Shown here: positions 36,595 to 47,469 of the stretch, piece after piece | How positions within the stretch are numbered: the first letter of the stretch is position 1 | Layout of the letters: the number at the start of each line of letters is the position of its first letter | Assembly: GCA_023460235.1 (NCBI GenBank) | Contig: JAEWRE010000066.1 | Span: 1-64,000 of the forward strand | Length of the DNA: 64,000 nt | DNA from: Bacillota bacterium | Lineage (GTDB): Bacteria > Bacillota > Clostridia > TANB77 > CAG-465 | Direction of reading: 5' to 3' | Position numbers and translations under genes: made by a program | The notes under the pieces: generated by a model | What the model saw: only the letters and a program-made list of their open reading frames with translations | Databases searched by the model: none | What the model was told of the DNA's origin: nothing

Positions 36595-39500
36595 TTGAAA
36601 AAGAAAACTGGAATAAGTTTAATAGTATTAATAATAACAATCATTGTGATAATTATTTTGAGCCGGAGTAGTAATATTAAATTTAGTAAATAACAACCCA
36701 ATAGATAGTGCAAGAAAGGCAAAATTTTTAAATGATGTAGATTCGTTTAAAAGTGAGTTGTCATTATATGAATTAAATAAAATGGCAACTACAGAAGGAA
36801 ACTATAATCCTAAAACTTTAAATGCAGATAGAAAAAATGTATCAGAAAATGGAGAAACAGATACTAAGAGATCAATCACAGATGTTATAACTTCAATGAA
36901 AAATACAAAATATGATGAAAAATTAGAAGTAATAGCAGGTGAATTAGTATACATTGGAAATAGTGAAAAAGAATCAAACTGGTTGGATGGAGTAATAGAG
37001 TCAAAGAATTTTAAAATTAGTCTAGTAACAATACCAGATAAAAATAAAATAAGTGGAACAGTTACGTTGGCTGGATTATTGGTAGATGAAAAAAAGATAT
37101 CATATTATAGAATATATTTATCACAAACAAAGGGAACATATCCTGAGACACCAAATATAGAAATATTAGATAAGAAAAAAGAAGTAGAATTTGAAATAGA
37201 TAATTTAATTACAAATACAGAATACTATATAAAAGTAGAAGTGAAAATGAGTAATGAAGGCGATGTAAGAGTACTAGAAAGTGAAAAAATAATAACTAAA
37301 CCAGATATTATAAAACCAAATACGCCACAAATAACAGTTCCTAAATATTCAAATAAGTATGCAATAACTCCAATTACAATTACACTGACAGATGATGAAG
37401 GTGGAAGTGGAATAAGTAAAACACAAAGTAAATACATAATAGATAAAACAGCAACGAGCTATAATGAAGAAAATAGTATGTGGCAATCAGCAAATTCTTT
37501 TTTAGAAGATGAATTTACTGGAGATACAGCAACAGTAAAAGTAAATGTAAAAGAAGACGGAGAGTATTATGTACATGTATTAGCAGAAGATGGAGCAGGT
37601 AATAAAAAATCTGGAATATCAGGAAAGATAATTGTAGATACGGTAATACCAAATGAAGCGGTAATAACAATACCAACTACAACTACAACTAATAGTGTAG
37701 ACGCAATAGTAACGCTAACAGATAATTTAAATGGAAGTGGAATAGATATAACAAAAAGCAAATATATATATTCAACAGAATCAAATCCATATGGAGATAC
37801 AGAAGACATATGGAATAGTGCAACAGCATTTACAAATGATATACAAACAATAACAGTAACCTCTAGTACAAATGAAATCTACTACTTACATGTACTCATA
37901 TTAGATAATGCTGGAAATAGAAGAGAAGTGCTATCAAGTGGAGTAACAACAAATACAGAAACACCAGTGGCACCAGTTATAACAGGAACAGCAGCTACAA
38001 ATGTATGGATAAATCAAAATGTAACATTAACAATAAATGAGGTGACTTCACCTGGAATAACAAAGTATGAATATACGATAAATGGTGGAACATGGCAAAC
38101 ATATAATGCAACTGATAAAATAGTAATAACAGATGAAGGATTAACAATTATAAGGGCAAGAGCAGTAAATAATGTCGGAACAATAGGCGCTGAATCAGCA
38201 GGATATATGGTTAAAATAGATAGAACACAACCAAGTACTCCAGTTGCTAATTTTAATGGATATACTCCTGGTACATGGACAAATGGTAATATAACATTAA
38301 ACTTATCATCTACTGATGCAACCTCTGGTATAAGTAAGTATCAATGGTCAACAAATGGAGTTAGTTGGAATGATTTTCAAAGTACATGGATATACAATTA
38401 TGATACAGTTCAATCACCAAGTTTTAGAGCAATTGATGGAGCTGGAAATGCAAGTAATGCAACAAGTTATTATTCAATATATAGAGATGGAACAGCACCA
38501 ATATATTCAAGTTATGAGATAAAAAATATAACAAATACTGGTTATGATGTTTATGTTTATGGAGTATCTGATGTATCATCGGGAGTTAATAGAGTACAAT
38601 TTCCAACATGGACAGATAATAATGGTCAAGATGATTTAAAGTGGGAAAGTGGCCAAAATATTGGAAATGGGACATGGTATTATAGAGTAAATGCATCAGC
38701 ACATAATAATGAAAGTGGACAATACCAAACACATATATATATATATGATAATGTTGAAAACTATAATGTAATTGTTACAAATGGTGTATTCATACAAGGA
38801 GATTATGTAGCAAGTAAGGGTGTGAATAAACCAAAACTTGCTCAGGGATTAACACCAATAAAATGGGATGCAAATGGAAATGTTGTTAATACTAATGAAA
38901 ATGATAATGATTGGTATGATTACGGAAGTAAAAAATATGCTAATGCTATTGCTAGCAATGGCTCAATGTGGGTATGGATTCCAAGATATGAGTACAAAAT
39001 CTCAACACTATTTACCAGTACCGCACAGACCATAGATGTAAACTTTGTTGCAAACACTCAAACACAAGTATCAAGTGGGTATACAATGCATCCGGCATTT
39101 ACATTTGGAAGTACACAACTTACAGGTTTTTGGGTAGCAAAATTTGAAGGATTTGACAGACCAGGTCAATCACATAGTTCGTGGGGCGAAAATGTTACAC
39201 TAAGCTATATTTTTGATGAATGTTTAAACTTAAAAAATGTTTTAAATATTATAGGTGCTAATGGTAATTCTGTGGATAGCCATTTAATTAAAAATATTGA
39301 ATGGGGAGCAGTAACATATTTAGCAAGAAGTAAATATGGATGGGAATATAAAGTAGGACATAATTCAACTTATATTGCTGGTGGCGAAAATTATTTAAGT
39401 AATACTACTCAAAGTACAACAGGAACTATATATGGTATTTATGATATGAATGGAGGAGCATATGAATATGTAGCCGCTTATGCAAATTCAAGTAGAGCTA

Positions 39501-39823
39501 TTAGTTCATATAATGCTAGAAGTTTAATTAATGCAGATAACAAATATAAAGATGTATATGATGTTGTATATAACTCATATGGTGGATTTAGCACACCTAT
39601 AAATAAGATTGGTGATGCAATATATGAAATATCTGATGAACGTGGATATATGTGGCAGACTGAATTCCCAAGTAGCTTACCATCTAATTATACAGGAGAC
39701 TTTATAATGAGAGGCGGTAACTATTATGATAGTAGAACAAGTATATTTTATTATCAGACAACTGTAGATCAATCAAATGGAATATTTTTCCGTTCAGTTA
39801 TATTAGTCGGCAATGGAGTATAA
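36595..39823 (+). CDS. Giant pilin-like surface protein with FGE/C-type-lectin-like tip (frameshifted as assembled)
   Basis: AGGAGG at 36581-36586 leads to a TTG start at 36595 and a pilin-like N-terminus (KKKTGISLIVL then a long hydrophobic helix). After 22 codons an extra base at about 36660-36661 shifts the frame; the remainder is open from GCC at 36662 to the TAA at 39821-39823 (about 1050 residues). The reading restores an ILAG-VVILN helix as in the paralogues. Then come an N-terminal conserved domain, an FN3-like domain, Ig-like repeats and chitobiase-C-like modules. The final ~290 residues hold WVWIPRYEYKI, GFWVAKFE, IEWGAVTYL, GIYDMNGGAYEYVAAY and MRGGNYYDS, an FGE-sulfatase/C-type-lectin-like pattern. 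Canonical prepilin Glu5 is absent. Likely a surface fibre tip or adhesin (inference). Confidence 0.8.
36658..36693 (+). other. Frameshift site at GAGCCGG, N-terminal frame ends at 36693
   Basis: TTGAGCCGGA replaces the TTAGCCGGA (Leu-Ala-Gly) expected from the paralogues, a one-base G insertion. The upstream frame runs on to a TAA at 36691-36693. The same heptamer sits at the frameshift in 57656-60668. Confidence 0.9.
39714..39800 (+). other. Candidate DGR-type variable region, first pilin-like protein
   Basis: Encodes RGGNYYDS...IFYYQTTVD...GIFFRSVI at the extreme C-terminus of an FGE/C-type-lectin-like domain. Diversity-generating retroelements mutate this position (RGG...F...GFR pattern). 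No template repeat or reverse transcriptase is in the window; the call is pattern-based. Confidence 0.4.
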
Positions 39824-39867
39824 TTTGGAACTCAGATATAATTTTAATTGATAAAAATAATAAAAAA

Positions 39868-39912
39868 AAACCTTAAAAAATATTATGTAATGATTTTTAA
39901 GGTTTAATTTTT
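39868..39912 (+). terminator. Terminator after the first pilin-like gene
   Basis: Perfect 12-bp stem AAACCTTAAAAA (39868-39879) / TTTTTAAGGTTT (39894-39905) followed by AATTTTT. Confidence 0.8.
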
Positions 39913-39949
39913 ACATAAAAGTAACAGTCATAATTTGTTAAAATATGTA

Positions 39950-39978
39950 TTGAAAAAAGATTTAATATAGTATAAAAT
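39950..39978 (+). promoter_or_regulatory. Promoter of the second pilin-like giant gene
   Basis: TTGAAA (39950-39955), 17-bp spacer, TAAAAT (39973-39978), the same hexamers and spacing as the gap promoter. Confidence 0.6.
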
Positions 39979-40007
39979 TAGGATATATTAAAGTGAGGTT
40001 TGCACAT

Positions 40008-43000
40008 ATGAAAAAAGGAATTAGCTTAATAGTCTTAGTAATAACGATAATTGTAATAATAATATTAGCAGGAGCAGTAATATTAAATCTAACAAAAAAT
40101 AATCCAATGGATAGTGCTAAAAAAGCTAAGTTTATGGCTAACTTCACTAATGTAGAAGAAGCAGTTGGAGTATATTCAATGAGCAAATTGTCAGCAGATA
40201 ATTCAGAATATCAACAACCTATAAGTGATAAATTATCTTTAGCTGAAAAGCAGGATATAAAGACAAATGTACCGACACTTGCAGCAAAAATAATAGAACT
40301 AAATCCTGGAAAAACAATAGATGATATAGATTTGTATCATATCGATCCAACATTAATTGGAGCAGAAAATCTGTATAAATCTAAAGAAAAAGGTTACCTA
40401 ATAGATATCTCTACAAGACAAATATATGACTATAGTGGAGAATACTTTGAAGAAGCAAGATGGCACACACTAGATTCAGGAGTAAAAGACGGAACTCTAC
40501 CAGAGATAGTAGATGACATAGTAGATACATGGGATGGATGGATTAAGCTAACACTATTTTATCCATCAAACTCAACTGAGAGAAAATGGAGACTAGGTGA
40601 GTCAGGAGAAATAAGGACAGCAACATATAACAACTGGCAAGATTACACTGGACCAATAACAGTAAGATTATCAGATGTAGAAAATATATGGATAAGTTAT
40701 GTAGTAGATAATAAAACAGTAGTAATACCACCTCTTGGAAAAGTAGTAGTAGATATACGACCAGATGGGAATTTATCAAGTACAGTAACAAGTGTAAAGG
40801 TAAATATAATATATGATGAGAATGCAACTGTAAAAGAATATAAGGTAGGAGATGGAAATTGGCAGACATATATAGGGGAATTCACGGTAACAGAGCCATC
40901 ATTAATACAAGCAAGAGCAACAAAGCCAGATAATGTATATGATACAAATGGAAATCTACTTCAAACAAGAAATGCGGTAGGAACAGATGCATACTACATA
41001 AGAAAGGTTACTTCTTCAGGTGGAAGTGGAGGAGGAACAGGTGGAGGTTCAGATGAAACAGGTGGTGGAGGATATCCAAATAGTGGAGATCCATCAACAG
41101 GAGGAACAAATCTATTATGTGGAGATTTAGTACCAGACTTACCAACAATAACATGGACACCAACAAGTAATGCAAGTAGTGTAACCGTAAGTGTAGCAGC
41201 TCCAGAGACTGCAGATAGAATATATGTAAAATTGGGTGATGGAAGTTACGTAAGATATACAGCTCCAATAACAGTAACATCAAATACATATGTAAGAGCG
41301 TACTATATAACATATGATGGGGAAACATCTTGTGTAAGAACAAGTAGGGTAAATAATATTCAAGGAACAACAGTAGAAGGCAAGACATTACCATATGTAA
41401 GTATAGCATTAAATCCAACATCATATGAAAAAAGATATACAGATAAAGTAATAGTAACAATAAATTCTTCAGATGCAACTAGTGTAGAGTACAGTACAAA
41501 TGGGGTAGAATACACTGCATATACAGGAGCATTTGAAGTAACAAAAAATGGAACAATATATGCAAGAGCAACAAATGCAAATGGGGTAGCAACGGATATA
41601 GAGTATATAACTAATATAGGTAAAAAGGATTCACCACCAGTATCACCAAAATCACTTGCAGTAAATATAACAGTAAATCCAGAACCAGCAGTAACAGTAA
41701 CCCAAGTAGCCAAAGCAACAGTAAGTATAGAATATGATAGTAAAGCAACAAGAAAATACTATAAAATTGGAGTAAATGGAACGTTACAAACATATATAGC
41801 ACCATTTGAGGTAACAAGTAATTGTACAATATATGCATATGCAGTAAATGATACGTCAACTGGAGATACATATAAAGTAGTGGATAATATAGTAGATGGA
41901 ATAGCAAATCCATTAATATATGGAAATCCAACAAATGGAATACAAGCAACAAAAACAAAGATAAGTATAGAATATGATAAAAATGCAACAGTAAAACAAT
42001 ATAAGATAAATAATAATGGACAGTTAAGAGATTATACAGGAGCATTTGAAGTAACAGGAAATGCAACAATATATGCATATGCAAAGAATGTAAAAGGACA
42101 GAGTGCAGAAAGTTCGTACACAATAACAAATATAACAGCGCCACCACCAGTATTAACAATAGACTATGGAAAATATTTCTTACTTAAATTGAATTATCCT
42201 GAACAATCAACAACAAGAGAATATAAATGGAAAGAATCGGGAGATTGGAAGAACTATAACGAACAAGGAATATTATTAATAAAACCAGAGTATAAAGATG
42301 AGATATTAAATGCAAGTGGAAATGTAATAATAAAGATAAAAGATGAAAACGGAGTGGAAAAGACATATACAGGAGACTACTATATTTTAGATGTGGCACC
42401 AAGTGAGATATTTGAAAATATCTTTATGAGATGGGATAGAGTAACACCAAGTGCACCTTTAGTAGTATTAAATACAGAAGATCCAGCAAGAGAAGTAACA
42501 GCAACTATACAGTACGAAAGTAGTTTAGTTAAGAAACAATATAAAGTAGTTGATCCAGACGGAACAGTGAGTCAAGACTGGACAGATTATAGTACACCAA
42601 TAAAAGTAACAAAGAATAACACAATAATCTATGCAAGAGGACAGGACGACGCAGAAGTGTGGTCATCACAAGCAGTAAAGAAGGTAACAAATATAGATGA
42701 GATGCCACCAGAGATAAAACTAACAGCAGATTTAGAAAAAGTGGCTCAAAGTGTCCAAGTAAAAGTAGCAGTTACAGATGATGTAAAAGTAGCAAAAGTA
42801 AAATGGACAAGTGGACAGCAAGGAGAAAACTTCTTTAAAACAGGTGGAACAGAAATAAATAACAATAGTGTAGTAAAGATAACAGCAAATGGATACTATA
42901 CATTCTACGCAGAAGATGGAGTGGGGAATGCACAAGTATATACACTATATGTACCAAACATAGACTTAACACCACCTGCACTAAACATACAAGTAACACC

Positions 43001-46000
43001 AGAAACGACAGTAGGAACAAGTGTAAAGATAACAATAGATTATGGTGACAGTACAACAAAGCAATATAAAATAGGTGAATCAAATACTACATTGACAAAT
43101 TACACAGGTGAAATAACATTAACATCTTACACAGTACTTGCAAATAACTGGAAAAACGCAGATGGAACTGTGACAGTATATGCAAAAGGAAAAGATAGTG
43201 TAGGAAATGAGAAAAACGAATCAAAGAAAATACTAAACTTAGATGTAGATGCGCCAAAGACACCTGTAATATCATCAAATTCTGGTTATGGTGTATTAAC
43301 ATCATATGGAGTAACACTAGATGCAACAACGACAATAACATATGATACAAGAACAGATATAGATAATTACTATAGTATAGATAGTGGTGTAACATGGCTA
43401 AAGTATATTGGAAGTTTTCAATGTTCATCTGGAACTGTAATAGCAAAGAGTATAAAGAAAGATACAGGACTTGAAATAAGTGTCAGTAAAACAATAACTA
43501 TGCCAGCCGATGCATTAAAAAGTGCTGCATATGATGGAAGTGATACTACATATTCATCTGCTACAGTTCAATATATAAAAGTAGATAATACTATGGAAGG
43601 TAAGAATATAAGAGTATTGTGGTCAACTTCATGGAAAAGAGATACAGGAAGCGCCCCAACTACATACTATTATCCAAGTAAAATTAACTTTTTAGATGAA
43701 AATAAAACAGTAATAAGCACTGTTTCTTCAGATAATACTACTTCAAACATTAATAAAATATACAGTATACCAGTTAATACTGCATGGATAAGAATAGATA
43801 CAGTAAGTGTAACTGCAAATTCATCAACGCCAACTGTATCAATGGGAAAAATATATGAAATGCAAGTAAGTAATGAACCAACATTTAGTGTTACAAATGA
43901 ATACATGCTTTTACATGCAGATCCAACAAAAGCAATAAAAACTCCATATCAAATGATAAGTATAGCATATTTTCCTACAGATACTCAGAGATTATATAGA
44001 ATAGGAACAACAGGAGATTGGCTAAATTATCAAGATAAAGCAATATGGGTAAATCAAGGTGAAACACTATATGCAAAAGGAGTTGATAAAAATGGTACTG
44101 AAACTAGAGTTATTTCTAGTACTACTGTAAACGTGACTAATGCATTGAAAAAAGAGGCCTTTGATGGAAGTAGTACTACATATTCATCTACTACAACTCA
44201 GTATATGAGGCTAGATAGTAGTATGGAAGGTAAAAATATAAATGTTATATGGACTACCTCATGGACAAGAGATACGGGTAGTGCACCAACTACATATTAT
44301 TATCCATCTAAAATTAACTTTTTAGATGAAGATCAAACTATAATAAGTACAATTACTTCAGACAAGACTACGTCAACTATTAATAAAATATTCGCTGTAC
44401 CTATAAATACAAGATGGATAAGAATAGATATTGTAAGCGTAACAGCAAATTCATCAACTCCAACGGCTTCAATGGGAAAAGTTTATGAAATACAAGCATC
44501 AAATAATCCTTTAATTACAGCAACACCAACAACACCTACAAATGGGAATGTTACAATTTCAATAAGTAAACTATTACCTACATATACAACAAAGTATAGT
44601 TTTGACGGAACAAATTGGCAGACATATACAACGCCTTTAATTATAACTGCTAATACTACTGTTTATTCAAAAGCAATATTACCAACCGGAACAGAAAGTT
44701 CATTAGTAAGCCTTACAATAGCAAATATTGATAAAGTTGCCCCAACTGTTAAATTTGGTACAAATGGTTCAGCAAGTACAAAAACGGCAAGTACAACCGT
44801 TACAATAACAGATACTGGAACAAGTGGAGTTGATACAACAACACTACAGTATGTATGGGATAAGCAAAATGTTGATGAACCTTCTAGTGAATGGACGACA
44901 TTTACAAATGGAGCAACAATAACAAAAGGTAGTGTAGATGATATATATTATTTATGGATAAAAGGAAAAGATAAAGCAGGAAATAGTGTGATTTCATGTA
45001 GTAATTCTTTTGGGATAGATAATACATCCCCAGATAGCCCAACTATATCAGCAACACCAACAATATTAACAAATGGAAATGTAACTGTTACAATAGCTTA
45101 TCCATCAGATGCAAGTACTAAACAATATAGTACAAATGGAACAACATGGTCAAATTATACAGCAGCATTAACAATAACATCAAATTTAACTGTATATGCA
45201 AAATCAATTGATGTGGCTGGAAATCAGAGTGGTGCTACTACACTGACTATCGTTAATATTGATAAAACTACACCAACAGTTGTGTTTGGCACAAATGGAC
45301 AAAGTAATGTTAACAAAGCAAGTACTACTGTTACATTATCTGATGCATTAAGTGGATTAAATGAATCATCATTACAGTATGTTTGGTCAACTAGTACTAC
45401 TGCACCTACAAGTGGATGGATATCTTTTAATAACGGAGATACTTTGGAAAAATCAGAAGTAACTGGAACATATTATTTATGGATAAAAGCAAGTGATAAT
45501 GTTGGGAATATACTTACTACAAAAACAAATGCATTTGTAATTGATAATACTGCACCAACTACACCAACTATAGCAGCAGTATATAATCCAAGCCTTATGA
45601 CTAGTGCTACTATTACAATAACATATCCATCAGATGCAAGTAAGAAAGAATATAGTTTTGATAATTTGACTTGGCAGACATATACAGCAGTTCTATCATT
45701 AACAGGAGATTGTAGAATATATGCAAAAGCAACCGATGCAACAGGAAATGTATCTGATATATCAATTAGAGAAATATATATACCTGGAAAAATAGGATAC
45801 ATACCAGCTATGACAAGTTCGACAACACCATCTCCATTTACAATAACATCAAGTTCAACTCTTGCAGCAGGGTATGAGAATTGGAGAGCATTCGATGGTA
45901 CTTTGTCAGGATATGGATGGGCAACAGTAAATAATGATATAGCAGATGGAAATTCATGGATACAAATAACTTTGGATAAAGAAATAAAGATATCAAAATA

Positions 46001-46247
46001 TTATATCATTGCAAGAAATGATGGCTATGTAGAGCAGACACCAAAAGATTTTAAATTACAGGGATGCAATGATGGAGTAAATTGGGATACCATAGATACA
46101 AGAGCAGGAGAAGCGAATTGGAAGGCAGGAGAACTTAGATGGTATACAGTGAATAGTAATTCAACTTATAAATATTATAGATTATATGTTACAGCAAATA
46201 ACGTAAGTACGTATGTAACAATAGATGAAATGAATATATATGAATAA
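40008..46247 (+). CDS. Giant pilin-like multi-Ig surface protein with C-terminal discoidin domain
   Basis: 2079 residues from the ATG at 40008, which has GTGAGG 8 nt upstream; an in-frame GTG at 39993 lies within that site. The N-terminus MKKGISLIVLVITIIV then IIILAGAVILNL is a type IV pilin-like helix lacking the usual Glu5. Next come an N-terminal alpha/beta domain, roughly ten chitobiase-C-like Ig modules, and a Gly/Ser-rich linker at about 337-368. Two copies of a discoidin-like module lie at about 1168-1290 and 1380-1500, and FGTNG-type modules homologous to the 2-5875 protein at about 1580-1850. A C-terminal F5/8-type-C (discoidin) domain is at about 1934-2079 (ENWRAFDGTLSGYGWAT, WIQITLDKEIKISKY). 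Probable carbohydrate-binding surface fibre protein; export route unknown. Confidence 0.9.
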   Translation: MKKGISLIVLVITIIVIIILAGAVILNLTKNNPMDSAKKAKFMANFTNVEEAVGVYSMSKLSADNSEYQQPISDKLSLAEKQDIKTNVPTLAAKIIELNPGKTIDDIDLYHIDPTLIGAENLYKSKEKGYLIDISTRQIYDYSGEYFEEARWHTLDSGVKDGTLPEIVDDIVDTWDGWIKLTLFYPSNSTERKWRLGESGEIRTATYNNWQDYTGPITVRLSDVENIWISYVVDNKTVVIPPLGKVVVDIRPDGNLSSTVTSVKVNIIYDENATVKEYKVGDGNWQTYIGEFTVTEPSLIQARATKPDNVYDTNGNLLQTRNAVGTDAYYIRKVTSSGGSGGGTGGGSDETGGGGYPNSGDPSTGGTNLLCGDLVPDLPTITWTPTSNASSVTVSVAAPETADRIYVKLGDGSYVRYTAPITVTSNTYVRAYYITYDGETSCVRTSRVNNIQGTTVEGKTLPYVSIALNPTSYEKRYTDKVIVTINSSDATSVEYSTNGVEYTAYTGAFEVTKNGTIYARATNANGVATDIEYITNIGKKDSPPVSPKSLAVNITVNPEPAVTVTQVAKATVSIEYDSKATRKYYKIGVNGTLQTYIAPFEVTSNCTIYAYAVNDTSTGDTYKVVDNIVDGIANPLIYGNPTNGIQATKTKISIEYDKNATVKQYKINNNGQLRDYTGAFEVTGNATIYAYAKNVKGQSAESSYTITNITAPPPVLTIDYGKYFLLKLNYPEQSTTREYKWKESGDWKNYNEQGILLIKPEYKDEILNASGNVIIKIKDENGVEKTYTGDYYILDVAPSEIFENIFMRWDRVTPSAPLVVLNTEDPAREVTATIQYESSLVKKQYKVVDPDGTVSQDWTDYSTPIKVTKNNTIIYARGQDDAEVWSSQAVKKVTNIDEMPPEIKLTADLEKVAQSVQVKVAVTDDVKVAKVKWTSGQQGENFFKTGGTEINNNSVVKITANGYYTFYAEDGVGNAQVYTLYVPNIDLTPPALNIQVTPETTVGTSVKITIDYGDSTTKQYKIGESNTTLTNYTGEITLTSYTVLANNWKNADGTVTVYAKGKDSVGNEKNESKKILNLDVDAPKTPVISSNSGYGVLTSYGVTLDATTTITYDTRTDIDNYYSIDSGVTWLKYIGSFQCSSGTVIAKSIKKDTGLEISVSKTITMPADALKSAAYDGSDTTYSSATVQYIKVDNTMEGKNIRVLWSTSWKRDTGSAPTTYYYPSKINFLDENKTVISTVSSDNTTSNINKIYSIPVNTAWIRIDTVSVTANSSTPTVSMGKIYEMQVSNEPTFSVTNEYMLLHADPTKAIKTPYQMISIAYFPTDTQRLYRIGTTGDWLNYQDKAIWVNQGETLYAKGVDKNGTETRVISSTTVNVTNALKKEAFDGSSTTYSSTTTQYMRLDSSMEGKNINVIWTTSWTRDTGSAPTTYYYPSKINFLDEDQTIISTITSDKTTSTINKIFAVPINTRWIRIDIVSVTANSSTPTASMGKVYEIQASNNPLITATPTTPTNGNVTISISKLLPTYTTKYSFDGTNWQTYTTPLIITANTTVYSKAILPTGTESSLVSLTIANIDKVAPTVKFGTNGSASTKTASTTVTITDTGTSGVDTTTLQYVWDKQNVDEPSSEWTTFTNGATITKGSVDDIYYLWIKGKDKAGNSVISCSNSFGIDNTSPDSPTISATPTILTNGNVTVTIAYPSDASTKQYSTNGTTWSNYTAALTITSNLTVYAKSIDVAGNQSGATTLTIVNIDKTTPTVVFGTNGQSNVNKASTTVTLSDALSGLNESSLQYVWSTSTTAPTSGWISFNNGDTLEKSEVTGTYYLWIKASDNVGNILTTKTNAFVIDNTAPTTPTIAAVYNPSLMTSATITITYPSDASKKEYSFDNLTWQTYTAVLSLTGDCRIYAKATDATGNVSDISIREIYIPGKIGYIPAMTSSTTPSPFTITSSSTLAAGYENWRAFDGTLSGYGWATVNNDIADGNSWIQITLDKEIKISKYYIIARNDGYVEQTPKDFKLQGCNDGVNWDTIDTRAGEANWKAGELRWYTVNSNSTYKYYRLYVTANNVSTYVTIDEMNIYE
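43513..44510 (+). repeat. Internal duplication, 630-bp spacing
   Basis: Two ~365-bp segments encode AYDGSDTTYSS...STSWKRDTGSAPTTYYYPS and AFDGSSTTYSS...TTSWTRDTGSAPTTYYYPS. TATTCATCT recurs at 43551 and 44181 (630 bp apart). Diverged by many substitutions, so older than the 534-bp and 177-bp arrays. Confidence 0.85.
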
Positions 46248-46277
46248 GCCTAATATCTAACAATATTTTAAGCAAAT

Positions 46278-46319
46278 AAAAGAGATAGTGTAATTTAAGA
46301 AATTAAACTATCCCTTTTA
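46278..46319. terminator. Bidirectional terminator between convergent genes
   Basis: AAAAGAGATAGT / ACTATCCCTTTT, one mismatch, followed by ATTTTTT on the plus strand. It lies between the giant pilin-like gene and cysK, which converge here. Confidence 0.75.
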
Positions 46320-46323
46320 TTTT

Positions 46324-47256
46324 TTATTCACTAAATAGTGCTGTTGATAAATATCGCTCACCTGTATCAGGTAAAATAACTACTATATTTTTATTATAGT
46401 TTTCTTCACGTTTTGCAACTTGAGTAGCAGCCCATAGTGCAGCACCAGATGAGATTCCTGTTAGTATTCCTTCTGTAGCGCATAGTTTTCTGCCAGTGGC
46501 AAAGGCATCTTCATTTTTTACAGTTATTATTTCATCATATATTTTAGTATTAAGTACATCTGGTATAAACCCAGCACCTATTCCTTGGATCTTATGAGGA
46601 CCAGCTTTTCCTTCAGATAACATTGGTGAATCAAAAGGTTCAACTGCAACAATTTTTATATTTGGATTTCTAGATTTTAAAAATTCTCCAGCACCTGTAA
46701 TTGTACCCCCAGTACCAATACCAGATACAAATATATCAATTTTACCACCAATATCTTCCCATATTTCTGGGCCAGTAGTAACTTTATGAATAAGTGGATT
46801 AGCAGGATTTACAAATTGACCTGGTATAAAAGAGTTAGGTGTCTCATTTGCTAATTCTTGTGCCTTAGCAACAGCACCTTTCATGCCTTTAGCCCCTTCA
46901 GTTAAAACTAATTCTGCTCCATAAGCTTTAAGTAAATTTCTTCTTTCAATACTCATTGTCTCAGGCATAGTTAAAATAATTCTATATCCTTTTGCAGCAG
47001 CTATTGCAGCAAGACCTATACCTGTATTTCCACTTGTTGCCTCGATAATTACAGTATCTTTATTAGTTAGTCCACGAAACTCTGCATCTTCAATCATTGA
47101 CTTTGCAATTCTATCTTTTACACTACCTGCAGGGTTATAATATTCAAGTTTTGCAATTATATTTGCATGTGCTTCTGTTTCTCTTTTATAATTTGAAAGT
47201 TCAAGAAGTGGTGTTTTTCCAATTAGTTCTAATAAATTTTTATATACTCCAGACAT
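46324..47256 (-). CDS. cysK: Cysteine synthase (O-acetylserine sulfhydrylase)
   Basis: Makes cysteine from O-acetylserine and sulfide; PLP enzyme of the cytoplasm. It has 310 residues from the ATG at 47254-47256, chosen because GGAGGTA lies just upstream; a longer frame to 47571 has a non-conserved hydrophobic tail. The PLP lysine is Lys47 in NPAGSVKDRIA, the substrate-binding loop is TSGNTG at residues 74-79, and GTGGTITG and SSGAALWAA follow. The gene is monocistronic, with an extended -10 promoter and an inverted repeat overlapping its -35 region. Confidence 0.97.
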   Translation of the reverse strand: MSGVYKNLLELIGKTPLLELSNYKRETEAHANIIAKLEYYNPAGSVKDRIAKSMIEDAEFRGLTNKDTVIIEATSGNTGIGLAAIAAAKGYRIILTMPETMSIERRNLLKAYGAELVLTEGAKGMKGAVAKAQELANETPNSFIPGQFVNPANPLIHKVTTGPEIWEDIGGKIDIFVSGIGTGGTITGAGEFLKSRNPNIKIVAVEPFDSPMLSEGKAGPHKIQGIGAGFIPDVLNTKIYDEIITVKNEDAFATGRKLCATEGILTGISSGAALWAATQVAKREENYNKNIVVILPDTGERYLSTALFSE

Positions 47257-47314
47257 AAAATACCTCCAATTTGTAAGAGTATATGATAAATATAGTAAAA
47301 ATATACCATTATAA

Positions 47315-47340
47315 ATTATATCAAAGTCTAGAAACTCAAT
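47315..47340 (-). promoter_or_regulatory. Promoter of cysK
   Basis: On the minus strand TGA-TATAAT (TATAAT at 47320-47315), an extended -10. A TTGAGT at 47340-47335 lies only 14 bp upstream of the -10. Confidence 0.5.
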
Positions 47341-47353
47341 TGTAAAATTGAGT
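47334..47353. promoter_or_regulatory. Inverted repeat, candidate operator between cysK and the 47470 gene
   Basis: ACTCAATT (47334-47341), 4-base spacer, AATTGAGT (47346-47353): a perfect 8-bp dyad lying over the upstream promoter region of cysK. It is a plausible site for a CymR-like or other sulfur regulator, but no regulator gene is in the window. Confidence 0.45.
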
Positions 47354-47387
47354 ATTAATAATTTTAAAAAGTTAAGTTTACATAATA

Positions 47388-47416
47388 TTAACAAAACTGA
47401 AGTAATGTGATATAAT
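47388..47416 (+). promoter_or_regulatory. Promoter of the 47470 gene
   Basis: TTAACA (47388-47393), 17-bp spacer, TATAAT (47411-47416). Confidence 0.7.
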
Positions 47417-47469
47417 ATACTTATAGTAGATAAATTATATAAATTAATTATATTTAAGGAGAGAAGAAT

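Noticed and set aside
36595..39823. Programmed ribosomal frameshift as the established explanation
   Set aside because: No typical slippery heptamer, stem-loop or internal Shine-Dalgarno was recognised at the GAGCCGG sites; kept only as one hypothesis beside sequencing error.
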